Notes: generated from the sequence alone by a model not told the origin. A stretch of 51,029 nt of DNA from Sphingomonas psychrolutea (GCF_014636175.1 NZ_BMDW01000026.1:1-51029), one strand, 5' to 3'; counted from the stretch's first letter, positions 17,419-27,397 are shown. Numbers and translations are program-made.

Positions 17419-18794
17419 ACGTCAATGAACCGATGCTGCCGCCAGTGCGCGGGCTGATCGATCGTGATGGTCGGCTGGTCGAGGCCGACCAGCGCCTGCA
17501 CGATCTCAACGCGCGCGCCGGGGGCAGTATCGGGCAGCCGTTGGCGGTGCCGCAAATCGCGACGCTGGCGCGGCTCGCGCAGCGGCTCGGAATCCTCGTG
17601 TCGCGCGGCGTCGTGGCGGGTGACGGCGATGGCGATCTCGAATTATGGGTCCGCGCTCAACCCGAACCGCGCGGCGTGCGGCTTGCCATTACCGGCTGGC
17701 GGAGCCGCGCAGCGTGGCACCCAGGCGGGATCGCCGAGGAGCGCGCGTCCGATTTCCTGCGCAGCGAAGCCGATTGGCTGTGGGAGACCGACTCCGCGCT
17801 GCGGCTGACTTTCCTCTCTGTCTCGGCTGGTGCACGCTACGGGTTCGATGCGGCGGCGATGCTCGGCCAGCCGCTGACTCGGCTGTTCGTGCTTGGTGAG
17901 AGCGATGGCGGGGCGTTTCCGATCCTGGGTGGCCTCGCGCTGCAGCAACGCTTCGACGATCAGCCCGCGACGATTCGCGATACCGGACGCGGTGTGCGGC
18001 TCGCCGCCAATCCGCGCATCGATGCGAGCGGGGCGTTTGCGGGCTTTGTCGGCGCAGCGCAGATGCTCGACGATGCGAGCGTGCCGCCGGTCGAGGCGCC
18101 ACCCGCGCCCGACGCGACGACGTCTGCGTTCGCGGCTCGGCTCGACCAAGCGCTGCGCTCGCCGCTCGACCGGATCATCGCCAATGCCGACAGTATTCAT
18201 GCGCAGTCCGAAGGGCCGCTGCGGCAGGATTATGCCGACTACGCCGCCGATATTGCGAGTGCCGGGCGACATTTGATGGGGCTGGTCGACGATTTGGTCG
18301 ATCTGCAAGCGATCGAGCGGCCCGATTTCGTGGTGCTGCGCGAGGCGGTCGATCTCGCCGACGTGGCGCGGCGGGCGGCGGGCTTGCTCCAGGTGCGCGC
18401 GGCCGAGGCAAAGGTGCGGATCGACCGGCCTTCGCTCGGCGAAGCCTTGCCCGCGACCGGTGAATTCCGCCGCGCGTTGCAAGTGCTGGTCAATTTGATC
18501 GGCAATGCGGTGCGCTATTCGCCCATCGACGGCATGGTGTGGGTCCGTGCCGAGCGCGAGGGTGATGTCGCCGCGATCATCGTCGCCGATCAGGGCCGGG
18601 GCATCGGACTCGAGGATCAGGCGCGCATCTTCGAAAAATTCGAACGCGTTGATCCACGCGAGGCCGGCGGATCGGGGCTGGGGCTGTACATCGCACGGCG
18701 TCTGGCGCGCGCGATGGGTGGGGACGTTACCGTCGATAGCGCGCCGGGGCAGGGCGCGCGATTCGTGTTTAAGCTGCCGGTGCGGGCCGAGTGA
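17415..18794 (+). CDS. PAS histidine-kinase-like protein with Gln at the phospho-His site
   Basis: The 459-residue soluble protein has an N-terminal region with a PAS-like fold (about 115-230, SEADWLWETDSALRLTFLSV), a dimerisation helix pair and a C-terminal HATPase domain. The ATP-binding boxes are intact: NLIGNAVRYSP, DQGRGIG, FEKFERVD and GSGLGLYIA. In the dimerisation helix the usual SHELRTPL reads DQALRSPL, so His is replaced by Q245 (CAA at 18147-18149). It can probably bind ATP but not autophosphorylate on His. Compare DivL of Caulobacter, where the His is Tyr and the protein regulates a kinase rather than acting as one. It is coupled to the DUF2336 gene. Confidence 0.8.
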   Translation: MNVNEPMLPPVRGLIDRDGRLVEADQRLHDLNARAGGSIGQPLAVPQIATLARLAQRLGILVSRGVVAGDGDGDLELWVRAQPEPRGVRLAITGWRSRAAWHPGGIAEERASDFLRSEADWLWETDSALRLTFLSVSAGARYGFDAAAMLGQPLTRLFVLGESDGGAFPILGGLALQQRFDDQPATIRDTGRGVRLAANPRIDASGAFAGFVGAAQMLDDASVPPVEAPPAPDATTSAFAARLDQALRSPLDRIIANADSIHAQSEGPLRQDYADYAADIASAGRHLMGLVDDLVDLQAIERPDFVVLREAVDLADVARRAAGLLQVRAAEAKVRIDRPSLGEALPATGEFRRALQVLVNLIGNAVRYSPIDGMVWVRAEREGDVAAIIVADQGRGIGLEDQARIFEKFERVDPREAGGSGLGLYIARRLARAMGGDVTVDSAPGQGARFVFKLPVRAE

Positions 18795-18930
18795 ACGGCG
18801 CGGAAGTTTAGGCTAAGGTTAGGCCAAGGGGTGTCTCTTGGCGTCGCGTAGCATTACGGATGCCCGGCTTCATCTGCGCGAAGCTTAGCGCGCTTACAGC
18901 AAGAGGCCTCAATATTTCAGAGGCACTACC

Positions 18931-19089
18931 ATGAAAAGATTGCGCACAGACCGTCGTGGCGCGACGGCGATCGAATATGGCCTCATCGCCGCATTGATCG
19001 CCGTTGCGGCAATTGCCGCCATGCAGGGACTCGGCAATCAATTGTCGACGACCTTTGCCAATGTCACGTCGAATATGAAGGCATCCTGA
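18931..19089 (+). CDS. Flp/Fap-type IVb pilin subunit
   Basis: This short gene of 52 residues has a positively charged leader (MKRLRTDRRG), then the prepilin-peptidase processing site RRG/ATAIEYGLIAALIAV, a single hydrophobic helix and a small polar tail ending MKAS. The E at position +5 after the cleaved Gly and the following Tyr are typical of Flp pilins assembled by Tad machinery. AGAGG lies seven bases before the ATG. No tadA, cpa or rcp genes are in the window, so it is an orphan copy relative to its export apparatus. Confidence 0.92.
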   Translation: MKRLRTDRRGATAIEYGLIAALIAVAAIAAMQGLGNQLSTTFANVTSNMKAS

Positions 19090-19262
19090 GGCTGGCTGTG
19101 TCGCACGCCCGTGCGGGAAGCAGAATGGCTCGTCTGCGCGTAACGGCGAGCTAAATATTTGTTCTTTTTGATATTTGCGACGAACGGAAGCCTCGGGGTG
19201 CTCACGATCTCCTAATATGGATTTAGGTGTCGCTGATCATCAGCCGCATAAGGGGTTACCGT

Positions 19263-20669
19263 ATGCGCTGGTTTAAAGAGGCTGCCCCGATCCGTCTGAA
19301 GCTGCTTGTTGCATTTGGCCTGCTTTGGAGTCTGACAATTTTAGCCGCCGTCGCGCCCGTGCTGTTCGGCGGTGCTGCGGTCTGGATCATCGGCGCAAGT
19401 GTGACGGCGATTTCGGGATTAGCCTGCGTCGTTTTCCGCGAGGCGATCGCGGGTCCCTATGTTGCGACGGTCGTGCGGATGGAAGCTCTCGCGGCCGGTG
19501 ATCTGACATCGCCCATCCAGTTCACGAATTACACAGATTGCGTCGGGCGGCTCACGCGAGCCATGTTCACGTTCAAGGAAGCCGCCGCGACGCAGATCGC
19601 CCAGAATGCCGAGGCAGAGCGCAATTCAGATGTGGTTCGCACCATGTCGAATAATATGGAAAAGCTCGCCGATGGCGATTTGACAGCGGATATAACCGCC
19701 GACTTCCCGGCATCCTATGCCGCGCTGAAAGCGAGCTTCAACCAAGCGCTGTCCAACTTGCGGACCGTCATCGGTGGTGTCTCAAATGGCGCCGACGCGA
19801 TCCGTACTGGCTCCTCGGAGATCGCTCTCGCCTCGGAGGATCTCGCCAAGCGGACCGAAAGTAATGCCGCAAATCTGGAGGAGACCAGCGCCGCGCTGGT
19901 TCAGATTGAGGGCCGCCTCAAAGCATCGGCCACCGCTGCCCAAGGCACTGTTGCTCGTGCCGACCGCGCGATCGCCTCGGTCGGATCGGGCCGGGCGACT
20001 GCGGAAATGGCAATGGCCGCTATGACTCGGGTTAGCGGCAGCGCCAAAGGGATCGATGACGTCATCGAGGGTCTCGACAAAATTGCTTTCCAGACCCGCG
20101 TGCTGGCGATGAACGCCGCGGTCGAGGCTGGCCGCGCTGGCGATGCGGGCCGTGGTTTTGCGGTCGTTGCCGACCTTGTCTCGGCGCTGGCCATGCGCGC
20201 AGAGGAGGAAGCCAAGCGCGCGCGCGAACAGCTCAGCGTAACGCAGACCGAAATCGTCACGGCAGTACAAGCGGTCGAAAAAGTCGACGGTGCTTTCTCG
20301 GATATCTCTGGTGACGTCGCCGAAGTGCATAAGTTGCTCGCCGATATGACCAATGACAATATCGCCCAATCGGCGGCAATTAGTGAGATCAGCTCTGCTG
20401 TCGGCAGCATGGATAAGGCAACGCAGCAGAACGCTGCGATGGTGGAGGAAACGTCGGCGGCGGCGCACAATCTGACTGTCGAGGTCGCAGCCCTCGCCGA
20501 TCAAGCAGCGAAGTTCCGACTGGACAGTTCCCATCCAACGGCGCGCGTAACGGCAGTGCCGGTCAAGGCCAAATCAGCGCCCGCTTCGCGCGCTGCTACT
20601 GCCAACGGTTCCAAGCTTAATGGGCATGGGCGCGCGCCTGAACGCGCCGAAGAGTGGGCGAACTTCTGA
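19263..20669 (+). CDS. Methyl-accepting chemotaxis protein
   Basis: ATG 19263 with AAGGGG upstream is chosen; a GTG at 19227 is in frame but less likely. The 468-residue protein has two close membrane segments (about 10-55) with almost no periplasmic loop, a HAMP domain, a second HAMP-like ADGDLT repeat, and a cytoplasmic signalling domain. The hairpin tip reads [22 protein letters not shown] rather than the standard KIAFQTNLLALNA, and the C-terminus ends EEWANF, a candidate tether for CheR or CheB. The lack of a sensor loop suggests detection of cytoplasmic or membrane signals. No che genes are near. Confidence 0.93.
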   Translation: MRWFKEAAPIRLKLLVAFGLLWSLTILAAVAPVLFGGAAVWIIGASVTAISGLACVVFREAIAGPYVATVVRMEALAAGDLTSPIQFTNYTDCVGRLTRAMFTFKEAAATQIAQNAEAERNSDVVRTMSNNMEKLADGDLTADITADFPASYAALKASFNQALSNLRTVIGGVSNGADAIRTGSSEIALASEDLAKRTESNAANLEETSAALVQIEGRLKASATAAQGTVARADRAIASVGSGRATAEMAMAAMTRVSGSAKGIDDVIEGLDKIAFQTRVLAMNAAVEAGRAGDAGRGFAVVADLVSALAMRAEEEAKRAREQLSVTQTEIVTAVQAVEKVDGAFSDISGDVAEVHKLLADMTNDNIAQSAAISEISSAVGSMDKATQQNAAMVEETSAAAHNLTVEVAALADQAAKFRLDSSHPTARVTAVPVKAKSAPASRAATANGSKLNGHGRAPERAEEWANF

Positions 20670-20683
20670 CCAAACAGCTACCG

Positions 20684-20718
20684 CGGTGGGACATGAGGAT
20701 ATACCTCTCGTCCCGCCG
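20684..20718. terminator. Hairpin between convergent genes
   Basis: The arms 20684-20698 and 20704-20718 form a 15-pair stem (CGGTGGGAC... with CCCGCCG) with two central mismatches, a G-T pair and an ATATA loop. It lies 15 bases after the chemoreceptor stop and before the end of the opposite-strand membrane-protein gene, as expected for a two-way terminator. No T run follows, so rho-independent activity is uncertain. Confidence 0.55.
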
Positions 20719-20770
20719 CATTAGCCGATCGACAGGGCCTGAACCGCGGACAGGACACCCGCCGTCTGCA

Positions 20771-20959
20771 TCAGCGGCGGCGCGACCACCACAGTAACGC
20801 CGCGCCGAGCGCCGCGATGCCCAGACCGTAAACGATCCAAATTCGCGCCGCGAGCATGAAGCTCGACGCGGGCCACATGATGATGCCCGAGCCTTGGCCT
20901 GCAAACAGCAGGCCGAACGCGAGCAGGATGACGCCCGCGATCAGCGCGACGGTTTTCAC
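20771..20959 (-). CDS. Two-helix small membrane protein
   Basis: The 62-residue protein has two hydrophobic segments ([18 protein letters not shown] at 4-21 and [19 protein letters not shown] at 40-58) and ends in SRRR, the positively charged cytoplasmic side. Its ATG (20957-20959) overlaps the stop of gltA by four bases (ATGA), so it is the last gene of gltX-gltA. I do not recognise a named family. The tight coupling to citrate synthase suggests it is a real gene, not a chance frame. Confidence 0.75.
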   Translation of the reverse strand: MKTVALIAGVILLAFGLLFAGQGSGIIMWPASSFMLAARIWIVYGLGIAALGAALLWWSRRR

Positions 20960-22242
20960 GACCGCGCGTCCAGTCCGACATAATCGCGCTGCGTCGGGCC
21001 TGTATAGAGCTGGCGCGGGCGGCCGATCTTCTGCTCCGGATCGCCGATCATCTCATTCCACTGCGCGACCCAGCCGACGGTGCGCGCGAGCGCGAACAAG
21101 GCAGTGAACATCGTCGTCGGGAAACCGATCGCCGAGAGGATGACGCCCGAATAGAAATCGACATTGGGGAACAGCTTCTTTTCGATGAAATACGGGTCGC
21201 TGAGCGCCATTTCCTCGAGCTGGATCGCAACATCGAACACCGGATCGGTGACGCCCAATTCGCCGAGCACTTCGCGCACGGTCTGCTGCATCACGGTCGC
21301 GCGCGGATCGTAATTCTTATACACGCGGTGGCCGAAGCCCATCAGGCGGAACGGGTCGTTCTTGTCTTTCGCGCGCGCGATATACTCAGGGATGCGATCA
21401 GGCGTGCCGATTTCGCGCAGCATGTTGAGCGCGGCCTCATTGGCGCCGCCATGCGCCGGGCCCCACAGGCAGGCGATGCCCGCCGCGATGCACGCGAACG
21501 GATTCGCGCCCGACGAACCGGCGAGGCGCACGGTCGAGGTCGAGGCGTTCTGCTCATGATCGGCGTGGAGGATGAAGATGCGGTCCATCGCCTTTTCGAC
21601 GATCGGGTTCACGACATAGGGCTCGGCGGGGACGCCAAAGGTCATGCGCAGGAAATTGCCGGTGTAGCTCAGCGAATTGTCGGGATAGAGGAAGGGCTGA
21701 CCGATCGAATATTTGTACGCCATCGCTGCGATCGTCGGCATCTTGGCGATGAGACGGTGGCTCGCGATCATGCGCTGCTGCGGATCGGTGATATCGGCGC
21801 TGTCGTGGTAGAAAGCGCTGAGCGCGCCGACCACGCCGCACATGATCGCCATCGGATGCGCGTCGCGACGGAAGCCGCGATAGAAGGTCGCGAGCTGTTC
21901 GTGCAACATCGTGTGGCGGCTGATCGTGTAGCTGAACTTGTCGAGCTCGGCCTTGTTGGGCAGCTCGCCGTTGAGCAGCAGGTACGAGACTTCCATGAAG
22001 CTCGACTGTTCGGCCAATTGCCCGATCGGGTAACCACGGTGAAGCAGCACGCCCTCATCGCCGTCGATGTACGTGATCGCGCTGTCGCAGCTTGCGGTCG
22101 AGGTGAAGCCGGGGTCGTAGGTGAACATGCCGGTTTGGGCGTACAATTTGCGGATGTCGATCACGTCCGGCCCGACGCTGCCCGACAGGACCTTAAGGTC
22201 GAGATCCTTGCCAGCGGCCTTCAGCGTGACGGGGTCGGTCAT
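20956..22242 (-). CDS. gltA: Citrate synthase, type II
   Basis: Citrate synthase condenses acetyl-CoA with oxaloacetate as the first step of the TCA cycle. ATG 22242 is preceded by AAAGGA; the open frame to 22338 overlaps gltX and is rejected. The 428-residue protein has the hexameric-type N-terminal beta domain ([16 protein letters not shown]), and active-site features [10 protein letters not shown] (His), [11 protein letters not shown] (His) and [14 protein letters not shown], with the catalytic Asp in the C-terminal part (NVDFYSG). The gene follows gltX by 31 bases. Confidence 0.96.
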   Translation of the reverse strand: MTDPVTLKAAGKDLDLKVLSGSVGPDVIDIRKLYAQTGMFTYDPGFTSTASCDSAITYIDGDEGVLLHRGYPIGQLAEQSSFMEVSYLLLNGELPNKAELDKFSYTISRHTMLHEQLATFYRGFRRDAHPMAIMCGVVGALSAFYHDSADITDPQQRMIASHRLIAKMPTIAAMAYKYSIGQPFLYPDNSLSYTGNFLRMTFGVPAEPYVVNPIVEKAMDRIFILHADHEQNASTSTVRLAGSSGANPFACIAAGIACLWGPAHGGANEAALNMLREIGTPDRIPEYIARAKDKNDPFRLMGFGHRVYKNYDPRATVMQQTVREVLGELGVTDPVFDVAIQLEEMALSDPYFIEKKLFPNVDFYSGVILSAIGFPTTMFTALFALARTVGWVAQWNEMIGDPEQKIGRPRQLYTGPTQRDYVGLDARS

Positions 22243-22273
22243 CAATCGTCCTTTCGAGTATCGTGTCGAAATA

Positions 22274-23731
22274 TCAGGCAGTCGTCTGGTCTTCGATCCG
22301 CCCCAGGCTTTCGTTACGCCCGAGCAAGTCGAGCACATCGAAGATTCCGGGTGAGGTCTTGCGCCCGGTCAACGCGGCGCGCAGCGGTTGCGCGACGTGA
22401 CCAAGCTTGACCCCGGCATCCTCAGCGACCGAGCGGACCGCAGCTTCGAGCGCCTCCGTATCCCAGCCGTCAAGCGCGTCAAGCGCCGCGTGGAGCTTTG
22501 CGAGCAACGCCGGTGCTTCCCCGGCCAGCAGCGGTGCCGCATCGGGCGCGATGTCGAGCGGGCGCGTGGCGAACAGGAAGTCGGTGCCGCGCGTCAATTC
22601 GTTCAGATTGGCGGCGCGGGGTTTGAGCGAGGCCATCGCGCGGCCGAGAACGGCGCTTTGGGCGTCGGTCGGTTCGAACGAGAGGCGAGCGGTGACCAGT
22701 TCGGCGAGGCGCGCGTCGTCGGCGTCGCGGATGTAGATGCCGTTGAGGTTTTCGAGCTTCTTCAAATCGAACCGTGACGGGGATTTGCCGACGCCGTCGA
22801 GGTCGAACCATTCGATCGCTTGTTCGCGGCTGATGACTTCGTCATCGCCGTGGCCCCAGCCGAGCCGGAGCAAATAATTCTCGAGCGCTTCGGGCAGGAT
22901 CCCGAGTTCGTCACGGTAAAATTCGACACCGACCGCGCCGTGGCGCTTCGACAGTTTCGCACCGTCCGAGCCGTGGATCAGCGGAATGTGCGCATAGATC
23001 GGGTCGGGCCAGCCGCCCTCAATGGCGTGCATCGCGCGGATTATGGGCAACTGACGGAAGGCGTTGTTGAGGTGATCATCGCCGCGGATGACGTGGCTGA
23101 CGCCCATGTCGTGATCGTCGACCACCACCGCGAGCATATAGGTCGGCGTGCCGTCCGAACGGAGCAGGACGAGATCGTCGAGTTCGGCATTCTGCACGGT
23201 AACGCTGCCCTGAACGCGGTCCTCGATCGTTGTCGCGCCGTCGAGCGGGGCCTTCAAGCGCACGACGAACGGCTTGTCGCCGTCTTCCGCTGAATCCCGG
23301 TCGCGCCACGGGCTGCGGATGCGCAGCGGCTTCTTGGCGGCCTGCGCTTCGGCGCGCATCGCGTCGAGTTCTTGCGCGGTGAGGAAGCAGCGATACGCAT
23401 GGCCGTGCGCGACCATTGTGTGCGCCACCTCGGCGTGACGGGCCATGCGCGAGAATTGATAGACTTCCGGTTCGTCCCAATCGAGCCCGAGCCAGCGCAT
23501 CGAGGTGAGGATCGCGTCGATCGCCGGCTGAGTCGAGCGTGCGCGATCGGTATCCTCGATCCGTAGCAGGAATTTGCCGCCGTTGTGGCGGGCATAGAGC
23601 CAATTGAACAAAGCGGTGCGTGCGCCGCCGATGTGCAGAAACCCGGTCGGCGAGGGCGCAAACCGGGTGACGACCTGTGTGGTGGTGGCGCCGGCGGCGG
23701 GGGCCGCGGCGGGATCAGATATTGCGCTCAA
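22274..23731 (-). CDS. gltX: Glutamyl-tRNA synthetase
   Basis: This class I synthetase charges tRNA-Glu. The protein of 485 residues has the HIGH-type motif in [17 protein letters not shown], the KMSKS-type loop as KLSKRHG, and a C-terminal anticodon-binding domain. The start is TTG at 23731, with GGGAG nine bases upstream; an ATG at 23739 hits a stop within four codons, and the first ATG inside the frame lies beyond the catalytic motif. It starts a gltX-gltA-small-membrane-protein operon and is divergent to comEC, 27 bases away. In many alphaproteobacteria GltX also has to deal with tRNA-Gln; nothing here decides that. Confidence 0.95.
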   Translation of the reverse strand: MSAISDPAAAPAAGATTTQVVTRFAPSPTGFLHIGGARTALFNWLYARHNGGKFLLRIEDTDRARSTQPAIDAILTSMRWLGLDWDEPEVYQFSRMARHAEVAHTMVAHGHAYRCFLTAQELDAMRAEAQAAKKPLRIRSPWRDRDSAEDGDKPFVVRLKAPLDGATTIEDRVQGSVTVQNAELDDLVLLRSDGTPTYMLAVVVDDHDMGVSHVIRGDDHLNNAFRQLPIIRAMHAIEGGWPDPIYAHIPLIHGSDGAKLSKRHGAVGVEFYRDELGILPEALENYLLRLGWGHGDDEVISREQAIEWFDLDGVGKSPSRFDLKKLENLNGIYIRDADDARLAELVTARLSFEPTDAQSAVLGRAMASLKPRAANLNELTRGTDFLFATRPLDIAPDAAPLLAGEAPALLAKLHAALDALDGWDTEALEAAVRSVAEDAGVKLGHVAQPLRAALTGRKTSPGIFDVLDLLGRNESLGRIEDQTTA

Positions 23732-23758
23732 TCGCGCATGCTCCCAGACTATACGTGA

Positions 23759-25408
23759 ATGGCCGGATCAGCCTCAAGCGCCCCTAGCACGCGCCTTGCC
23801 GCGCTTCAAATCGGCGGTGACAGTTTGCGCGGCGTGGGCGCGAACCTTGAGCGCTGGCTGGAGGCGGAGCGCGATCAGCTCGCCTTGTGGTTGCCGGTGG
23901 CGCTGGGCGGCGGGATCGCCCTTTGGTTCGTGCTGCCTGATGTGCGCGCGTGGCAGGCGGCGGGGCTGGCGGCGCTTGCGGTGGCGCTGGGCGGGCTGGC
24001 GGCGGGGCGATCCGGACGCGCGGCGCGGGTGGTTGCGGTTGGCGCGTTGGCGGTCGCGCTCGGGCTCGCATTGATCTGGTGGCGGGCGGAGCATGGTGCC
24101 CAAGGCGTGTTGACGCGGCCGACGATCGCGACGTTCACCGCGCGGGTCGAGCGAATCGAGCCGCTGCCGGCGCGCGATCTGGTGCGGTTGCGGTTGGCGC
24201 CTTTGCAAGTGCTGGGGGTACCAGAGACGCGCGGCCCCGCGCGGCCCTTGCCGATTTTGCCGCCGCGCATTCGGGTCAATCTGGCGACGCTCGATGTCCC
24301 GGTTGGGTTGGTCCCGGGGGCGACGCTGCGGCTGTCGGCGCGCCTGATGCCGCCGCCCGAACCGGCGGTGCCCGGTGCCTATGATTATGCGCGGACGGCG
24401 TGGTTCGACGGGATGGGCGCGACCGGGCGCGGATTCGCCCCGGTCAGCGTGGTGGCGGGCGGTAGGTCGCATGACGCTGGCCTCCGCGTGCGCTTGTCGC
24501 AGCATATCCAGGCGAGTGCAGGTGGCGGCGGTGCGGGCGGGATCGCGGCGGCGCTGGCGACGGGCGATCAGGGCGGGATACCGGCCGAGGACAATGAGGC
24601 GATGCGGCGCTCGGGCCTGGCGCATTTGCTGTCGGTGAGTGGGCTGCACATTACCGCGGCGGTCGCGGCGGTGATGCTGCTGGTGACGCGGATGCTCGCG
24701 CTCAGCCCGTGGGTGGCGTTGCGTTGGCGGATCCCGCTGATTGCGGCGGGGGCGGGGGCGCTGGCGGCGATCGGCTATACCTTGCTGACGGGATCGGAGG
24801 TGCCAACGATCCGGTCGTGCGTCGCGGCGTTGTTCGTGCTGGTGGCGCTGGTGCTGGGGCGCGAGGCGTTGACGTTGCGGCTGGTCGCGGCGGGGGCGGT
24901 GATCGTGTTGCTGCTGTATCCTGAGGCACTGGCCGGGCCGAGCTTTCAGCTGTCGTTCGCGGCGGTCGCGTCGATCATCGCGCTCAATGAGCATCCCGCC
25001 GTGCGCCGTTGGTTCGCGCCGCGCGAGCAATCGCGGCTGGCAGCGGTGGCGCGCGGGACGGCGGGGTTGCTGCTGACGGGCATCATCGTCGAGCTGGCAC
25101 TGATCCCGATCTCTTTGTTCCATTTCCATAAAGCGGGCGTGTACGGCGCGGTCGCCAATATCGTCGCGATTCCGCTGACGACGTTCGTGACGATGCCGCT
25201 CGAGGCGCTGGCGCTGGTGTTCGATACCGTCGGGGCGGGGGCGCCGTTCTGGTGGCTGACGGCACGCTCGCTCGATTTGCTGCTGTGGATCGCGCGGACG
25301 ACGGCGGCGATTCCCGGGTCGGTCGCGCCGCTTCCCGGGATGCCGGGCGGGGCCCATGCGCTGATGGTGGCGGGCGGGCTGTGGATCGCGTTGTGGCGCA
25401 CGCAGTAG
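23759..25408 (+). CDS. comEC: ComEC/Rec2 DNA-uptake channel, ending at an in-frame amber codon
   Basis: ComEC carries single-stranded DNA across the inner membrane in natural competence. This 549-residue part holds an N-terminal OB-like/DUF4131 region (about 115-215) and the Competence domain with eight or more membrane segments, including the motif [17 protein letters not shown]. Translation stops at TAG (25406-25408) after LWRTQ, but the same frame continues to 25999 with the expected C-terminal domain, so the full gene would be 746 residues. Either a nonsense mutation (TGG or CAG to TAG) or a base-call error split it. The gene is divergent to gltX. Confidence 0.85.
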   Translation: MAGSASSAPSTRLAALQIGGDSLRGVGANLERWLEAERDQLALWLPVALGGGIALWFVLPDVRAWQAAGLAALAVALGGLAAGRSGRAARVVAVGALAVALGLALIWWRAEHGAQGVLTRPTIATFTARVERIEPLPARDLVRLRLAPLQVLGVPETRGPARPLPILPPRIRVNLATLDVPVGLVPGATLRLSARLMPPPEPAVPGAYDYARTAWFDGMGATGRGFAPVSVVAGGRSHDAGLRVRLSQHIQASAGGGGAGGIAAALATGDQGGIPAEDNEAMRRSGLAHLLSVSGLHITAAVAAVMLLVTRMLALSPWVALRWRIPLIAAGAGALAAIGYTLLTGSEVPTIRSCVAALFVLVALVLGREALTLRLVAAGAVIVLLLYPEALAGPSFQLSFAAVASIIALNEHPAVRRWFAPREQSRLAAVARGTAGLLLTGIIVELALIPISLFHFHKAGVYGAVANIVAIPLTTFVTMPLEALALVFDTVGAGAPFWWLTARSLDLLLWIARTTAAIPGSVAPLPGMPGGAHALMVAGGLWIALWRTQ

Positions 25409-25999
25409 CGGCGGCTGGGCGTGATCCCGCTCGTGGCAGGGGCAGTTTGGGCGCTGGCGACCCCCGCGCCCGATTTGCTGGTGACGGGCGACGGGCGGCA
25501 TCTGGCACTTCGTACCGCGAGTGGCGATCTGGCGCTGCTGCGCGACCGCATTGGCGATTACACCGCTGACATGCTGGCGGAAAATGGCGGGATCGATGGC
25601 CTGCCGATCTTGCTGTCGGACCTTCCCGACGCGCGCTGTAGCCGCGACCTGTGCCTTATGACGCGTCGCACAGATGGGCGCGACTGGCGGGTGCTGGCGA
25701 CGCGGAGCGCGTATCTAGTGCCGGTTGCCGAGCTTGTTGCCGCGTGCCGCCGCGCCGATATCGTGGTTAGCGAACGGCGTTTGCCGCGTGGTTGCACGCC
25801 GCGCTGGTTGCGGCTCGACCGGCCGATGCTGGTGCGCACCGGCGGCGTGGCGGTCACGTTCGGACGGGGCTCGGTAAGGACGGTTCGCCACGCCGACGAC
25901 GCGCATCCGTGGATCGCCGCCCCGCTCGCGCTTGAACGCCGCCGTTCCGATCGTCGGAGGCTGGCATATCGTCCGAGACCGCGCGAGATGGGCCAATGA
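25409..25999 (+). pseudogene. comEC: ComEC C-terminal part downstream of the amber codon
   Basis: This stretch continues the comEC frame after the TAG. It contains LVTGDGRHLALRT, DARCSRDLC, DIVVSERRLPRGCTP and WLRLDRP, which match the degenerate beta-lactamase-like end of sphingomonad ComEC proteins. A GTG at 25421 could restart translation without a clear ribosome site, giving 192 residues. Its stop overlaps the ATG of the oxygenase gene (ATGA at 25996-25999), which shows the gene was coupled to its neighbour when intact. Confidence 0.7.
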
Positions 26000-26658
26000 G
26001 CGCGCCGATTGATTCGCCGGGAAACCCGCTGGAGCGCGCGCCGACCGTGGCGGTGCGCGACGCAATCCTGTCGGCCGACGATCTCGCCGAACTGCTCGCC
26101 TTCGCAGTGGCACACGAAACAGCGTTCAAGCCGACCGGGGTTGGTGATGCCGGGGCGAGCGCGCCCGGACTCAACGCGGAACATCGCGTTTCGCGCGCGC
26201 TGCCGCCACGGCAGTTCACGCCGTCGCGCGACCGGATCGCAGCGATCGTCGCGCCGCTGCTTCCGGGGATCCTCAGCGAACTCGGGATGAAGGCGTTCGA
26301 TATCGCACGCTATGAAATCGAACTCGTTCGCCACAATGATGGCGATTATTACCGGCGTCACATCGACACCCATATGGGCCCGTCCGACGAAGCGCGGCGC
26401 GCGGTCAGCCTGGTCTATTATTTCCATGCCGAACCCAAGGCGTTCACGGGCGGTGCGCTGCGACTCTATGCGGTCAACCGCAATGACGTCTTCGTCGATA
26501 TCGAACCCGAACGGAACCGGCTGGTCGCCTTCGCCTCCTGGATACCGCACGAAGTGCTGCCGATTTCTTGCCGATCGGCGCGCTTCATCGATTCACGCTT
26601 TGCGATCAATTGCTGGGTCCGGATGACGCCGCCCACCCTGCCAAAAGATCAGTCGTAG
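25996..26658 (+). CDS. 2-oxoglutarate/Fe(II)-dependent dioxygenase
   Basis: The 220-residue protein has the prolyl-4-hydroxylase-type core: [22 protein letters not shown] supplies the HxD pair (HID), followed by [18 protein letters not shown], and a distal H in WIPHEVLPI, with an Arg about ten residues on for 2-oxoglutarate (CRSAR). Such enzymes hydroxylate amino-acid side chains or small molecules; the substrate is not deducible. It overlaps the comEC frame by four bases and its last ten bases overlap the end of lexA on the opposite strand. Confidence 0.88.
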   Translation: MSAPIDSPGNPLERAPTVAVRDAILSADDLAELLAFAVAHETAFKPTGVGDAGASAPGLNAEHRVSRALPPRQFTPSRDRIAAIVAPLLPGILSELGMKAFDIARYEIELVRHNDGDYYRRHIDTHMGPSDEARRAVSLVYYFHAEPKAFTGGALRLYAVNRNDVFVDIEPERNRLVAFASWIPHEVLPISCRSARFIDSRFAINCWVRMTPPTLPKDQS

Positions 26659-27326
26659 CGGCGCAGGATCCCGGCGAGCTTGCCCTGTACCCGCACTTGC
26701 GCGGGGGCATAGCGTTGCGGATCGTACGCGCGGTTGGCGGGATCGAGCCGGATCATCGCGCCTTCGCGGCGGAAGAATTTGAGCGTCGCTTCGCTTTCCT
26801 CGATCAACGCCACGACGATTTCGCCGTCGCGCGCCACTTCCTGGCGCTTGATCAGCGCATAATCGCCATCAAGAATGCCCGCCTCGACCATCGAGTCACC
26901 GGAAACCTCAAGCGCATAATGCTCGCCACTGCCGAGCAAGGCGGCCGGAACCGCGAGCATCGATGCGCCCTCGAAGGCTTCGATCGGAACGCCCGCCGCG
27001 ATGCGGCCGTGCAACGGGATCTCAATCACGTCGTTGGCGGGTTCGGGAAGAGGACGCACGGTGCTCGCGGCTGCGATTGCGGCGGTCGCCTTCGCCGATG
27101 GCTTGTTCCCGCGTTCGGGCATCTTGAGCACTTCGAGCGCGCGCGCGCGGTTGGGCAAGCGGCGGATGAACTGGCGTTCCTCGAGCGCGCTGATCAGGCG
27201 GTGGACCCCCGATTTGGATTTCAGGTCGAGCGCTTCCTTCATTTCCTCGAACGACGGGGAGACGCCGGTCTCGTCGAGCCGGTCGTTGATGAAGCAAATC
27301 AACTCATGCTGCTTGCGGGTAAGCAT
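26649..27326 (-). CDS. lexA: SOS repressor LexA
   Basis: LexA represses DNA-damage genes and cleaves itself when RecA is activated. The 225-residue protein has an N-terminal winged-helix domain ([20 protein letters not shown]), an alphaproteobacterial-type long linker, the cleavage site Ala111-Gly112 in IAAGVP, and the catalytic pair S145 (GDSMVEAG) and K183 (ATLKFF). Two overlapping SOS boxes lie 20 bases before its start (27346-27371), so it is autoregulated. It follows moeA with 71 bases between, as in other alphaproteobacteria. Confidence 0.97.
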   Translation of the reverse strand: MLTRKQHELICFINDRLDETGVSPSFEEMKEALDLKSKSGVHRLISALEERQFIRRLPNRARALEVLKMPERGNKPSAKATAAIAAASTVRPLPEPANDVIEIPLHGRIAAGVPIEAFEGASMLAVPAALLGSGEHYALEVSGDSMVEAGILDGDYALIKRQEVARDGEIVVALIEESEATLKFFRREGAMIRLDPANRAYDPQRYAPAQVRVQGKLAGILRRYD

Positions 27327-27345
27327 CGCCCAGGCCCTTTCATTG

Positions 27346-27371
27346 GAACAGACAACGAACCTATACGGAAC
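27346..27371 (-). promoter_or_regulatory. Double LexA operator (three GAAC at 11-base period)
   Basis: The plus strand reads GAAC at 27346, 27357 and 27368, each pair separated by seven bases, i.e. two overlapping copies of the alphaproteobacterial SOS box GTTC-N7-GTTC on the gene strand. It lies between the moeA stop and the lexA start. This fits lexA autoregulation with possible cooperative binding of two repressor dimers. Confidence 0.88.
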
Positions 27372-27397
27372 GAAAAAACGCGCGTCAAGCGCAACGC

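Noticed and set aside
19090..19262. A CtrA-type site upstream of the chemoreceptor
   Set aside because: The AT-rich stretch near 19150-19180 lacks two properly spaced TTAA half-sites.
21328..22410. A 360-codon plus-strand frame opposite gltA
   Set aside because: Antisense shadow; citrate synthase motifs on the minus strand are complete.
25406..25408. Recoding of UAG (pyrrolysine or programmed read-through) in comEC
   Set aside because: No hairpin or stop-codon context for recoding is visible and this lineage is not known for pyrrolysine. A point mutation or base error is simpler.
23774..25501. A long minus-strand frame rich in Arg, Gln and Pro opposite comEC
   Set aside because: The composition is typical of antisense reading of hydrophobic, GC-rich coding DNA; comEC on the plus strand is clear.
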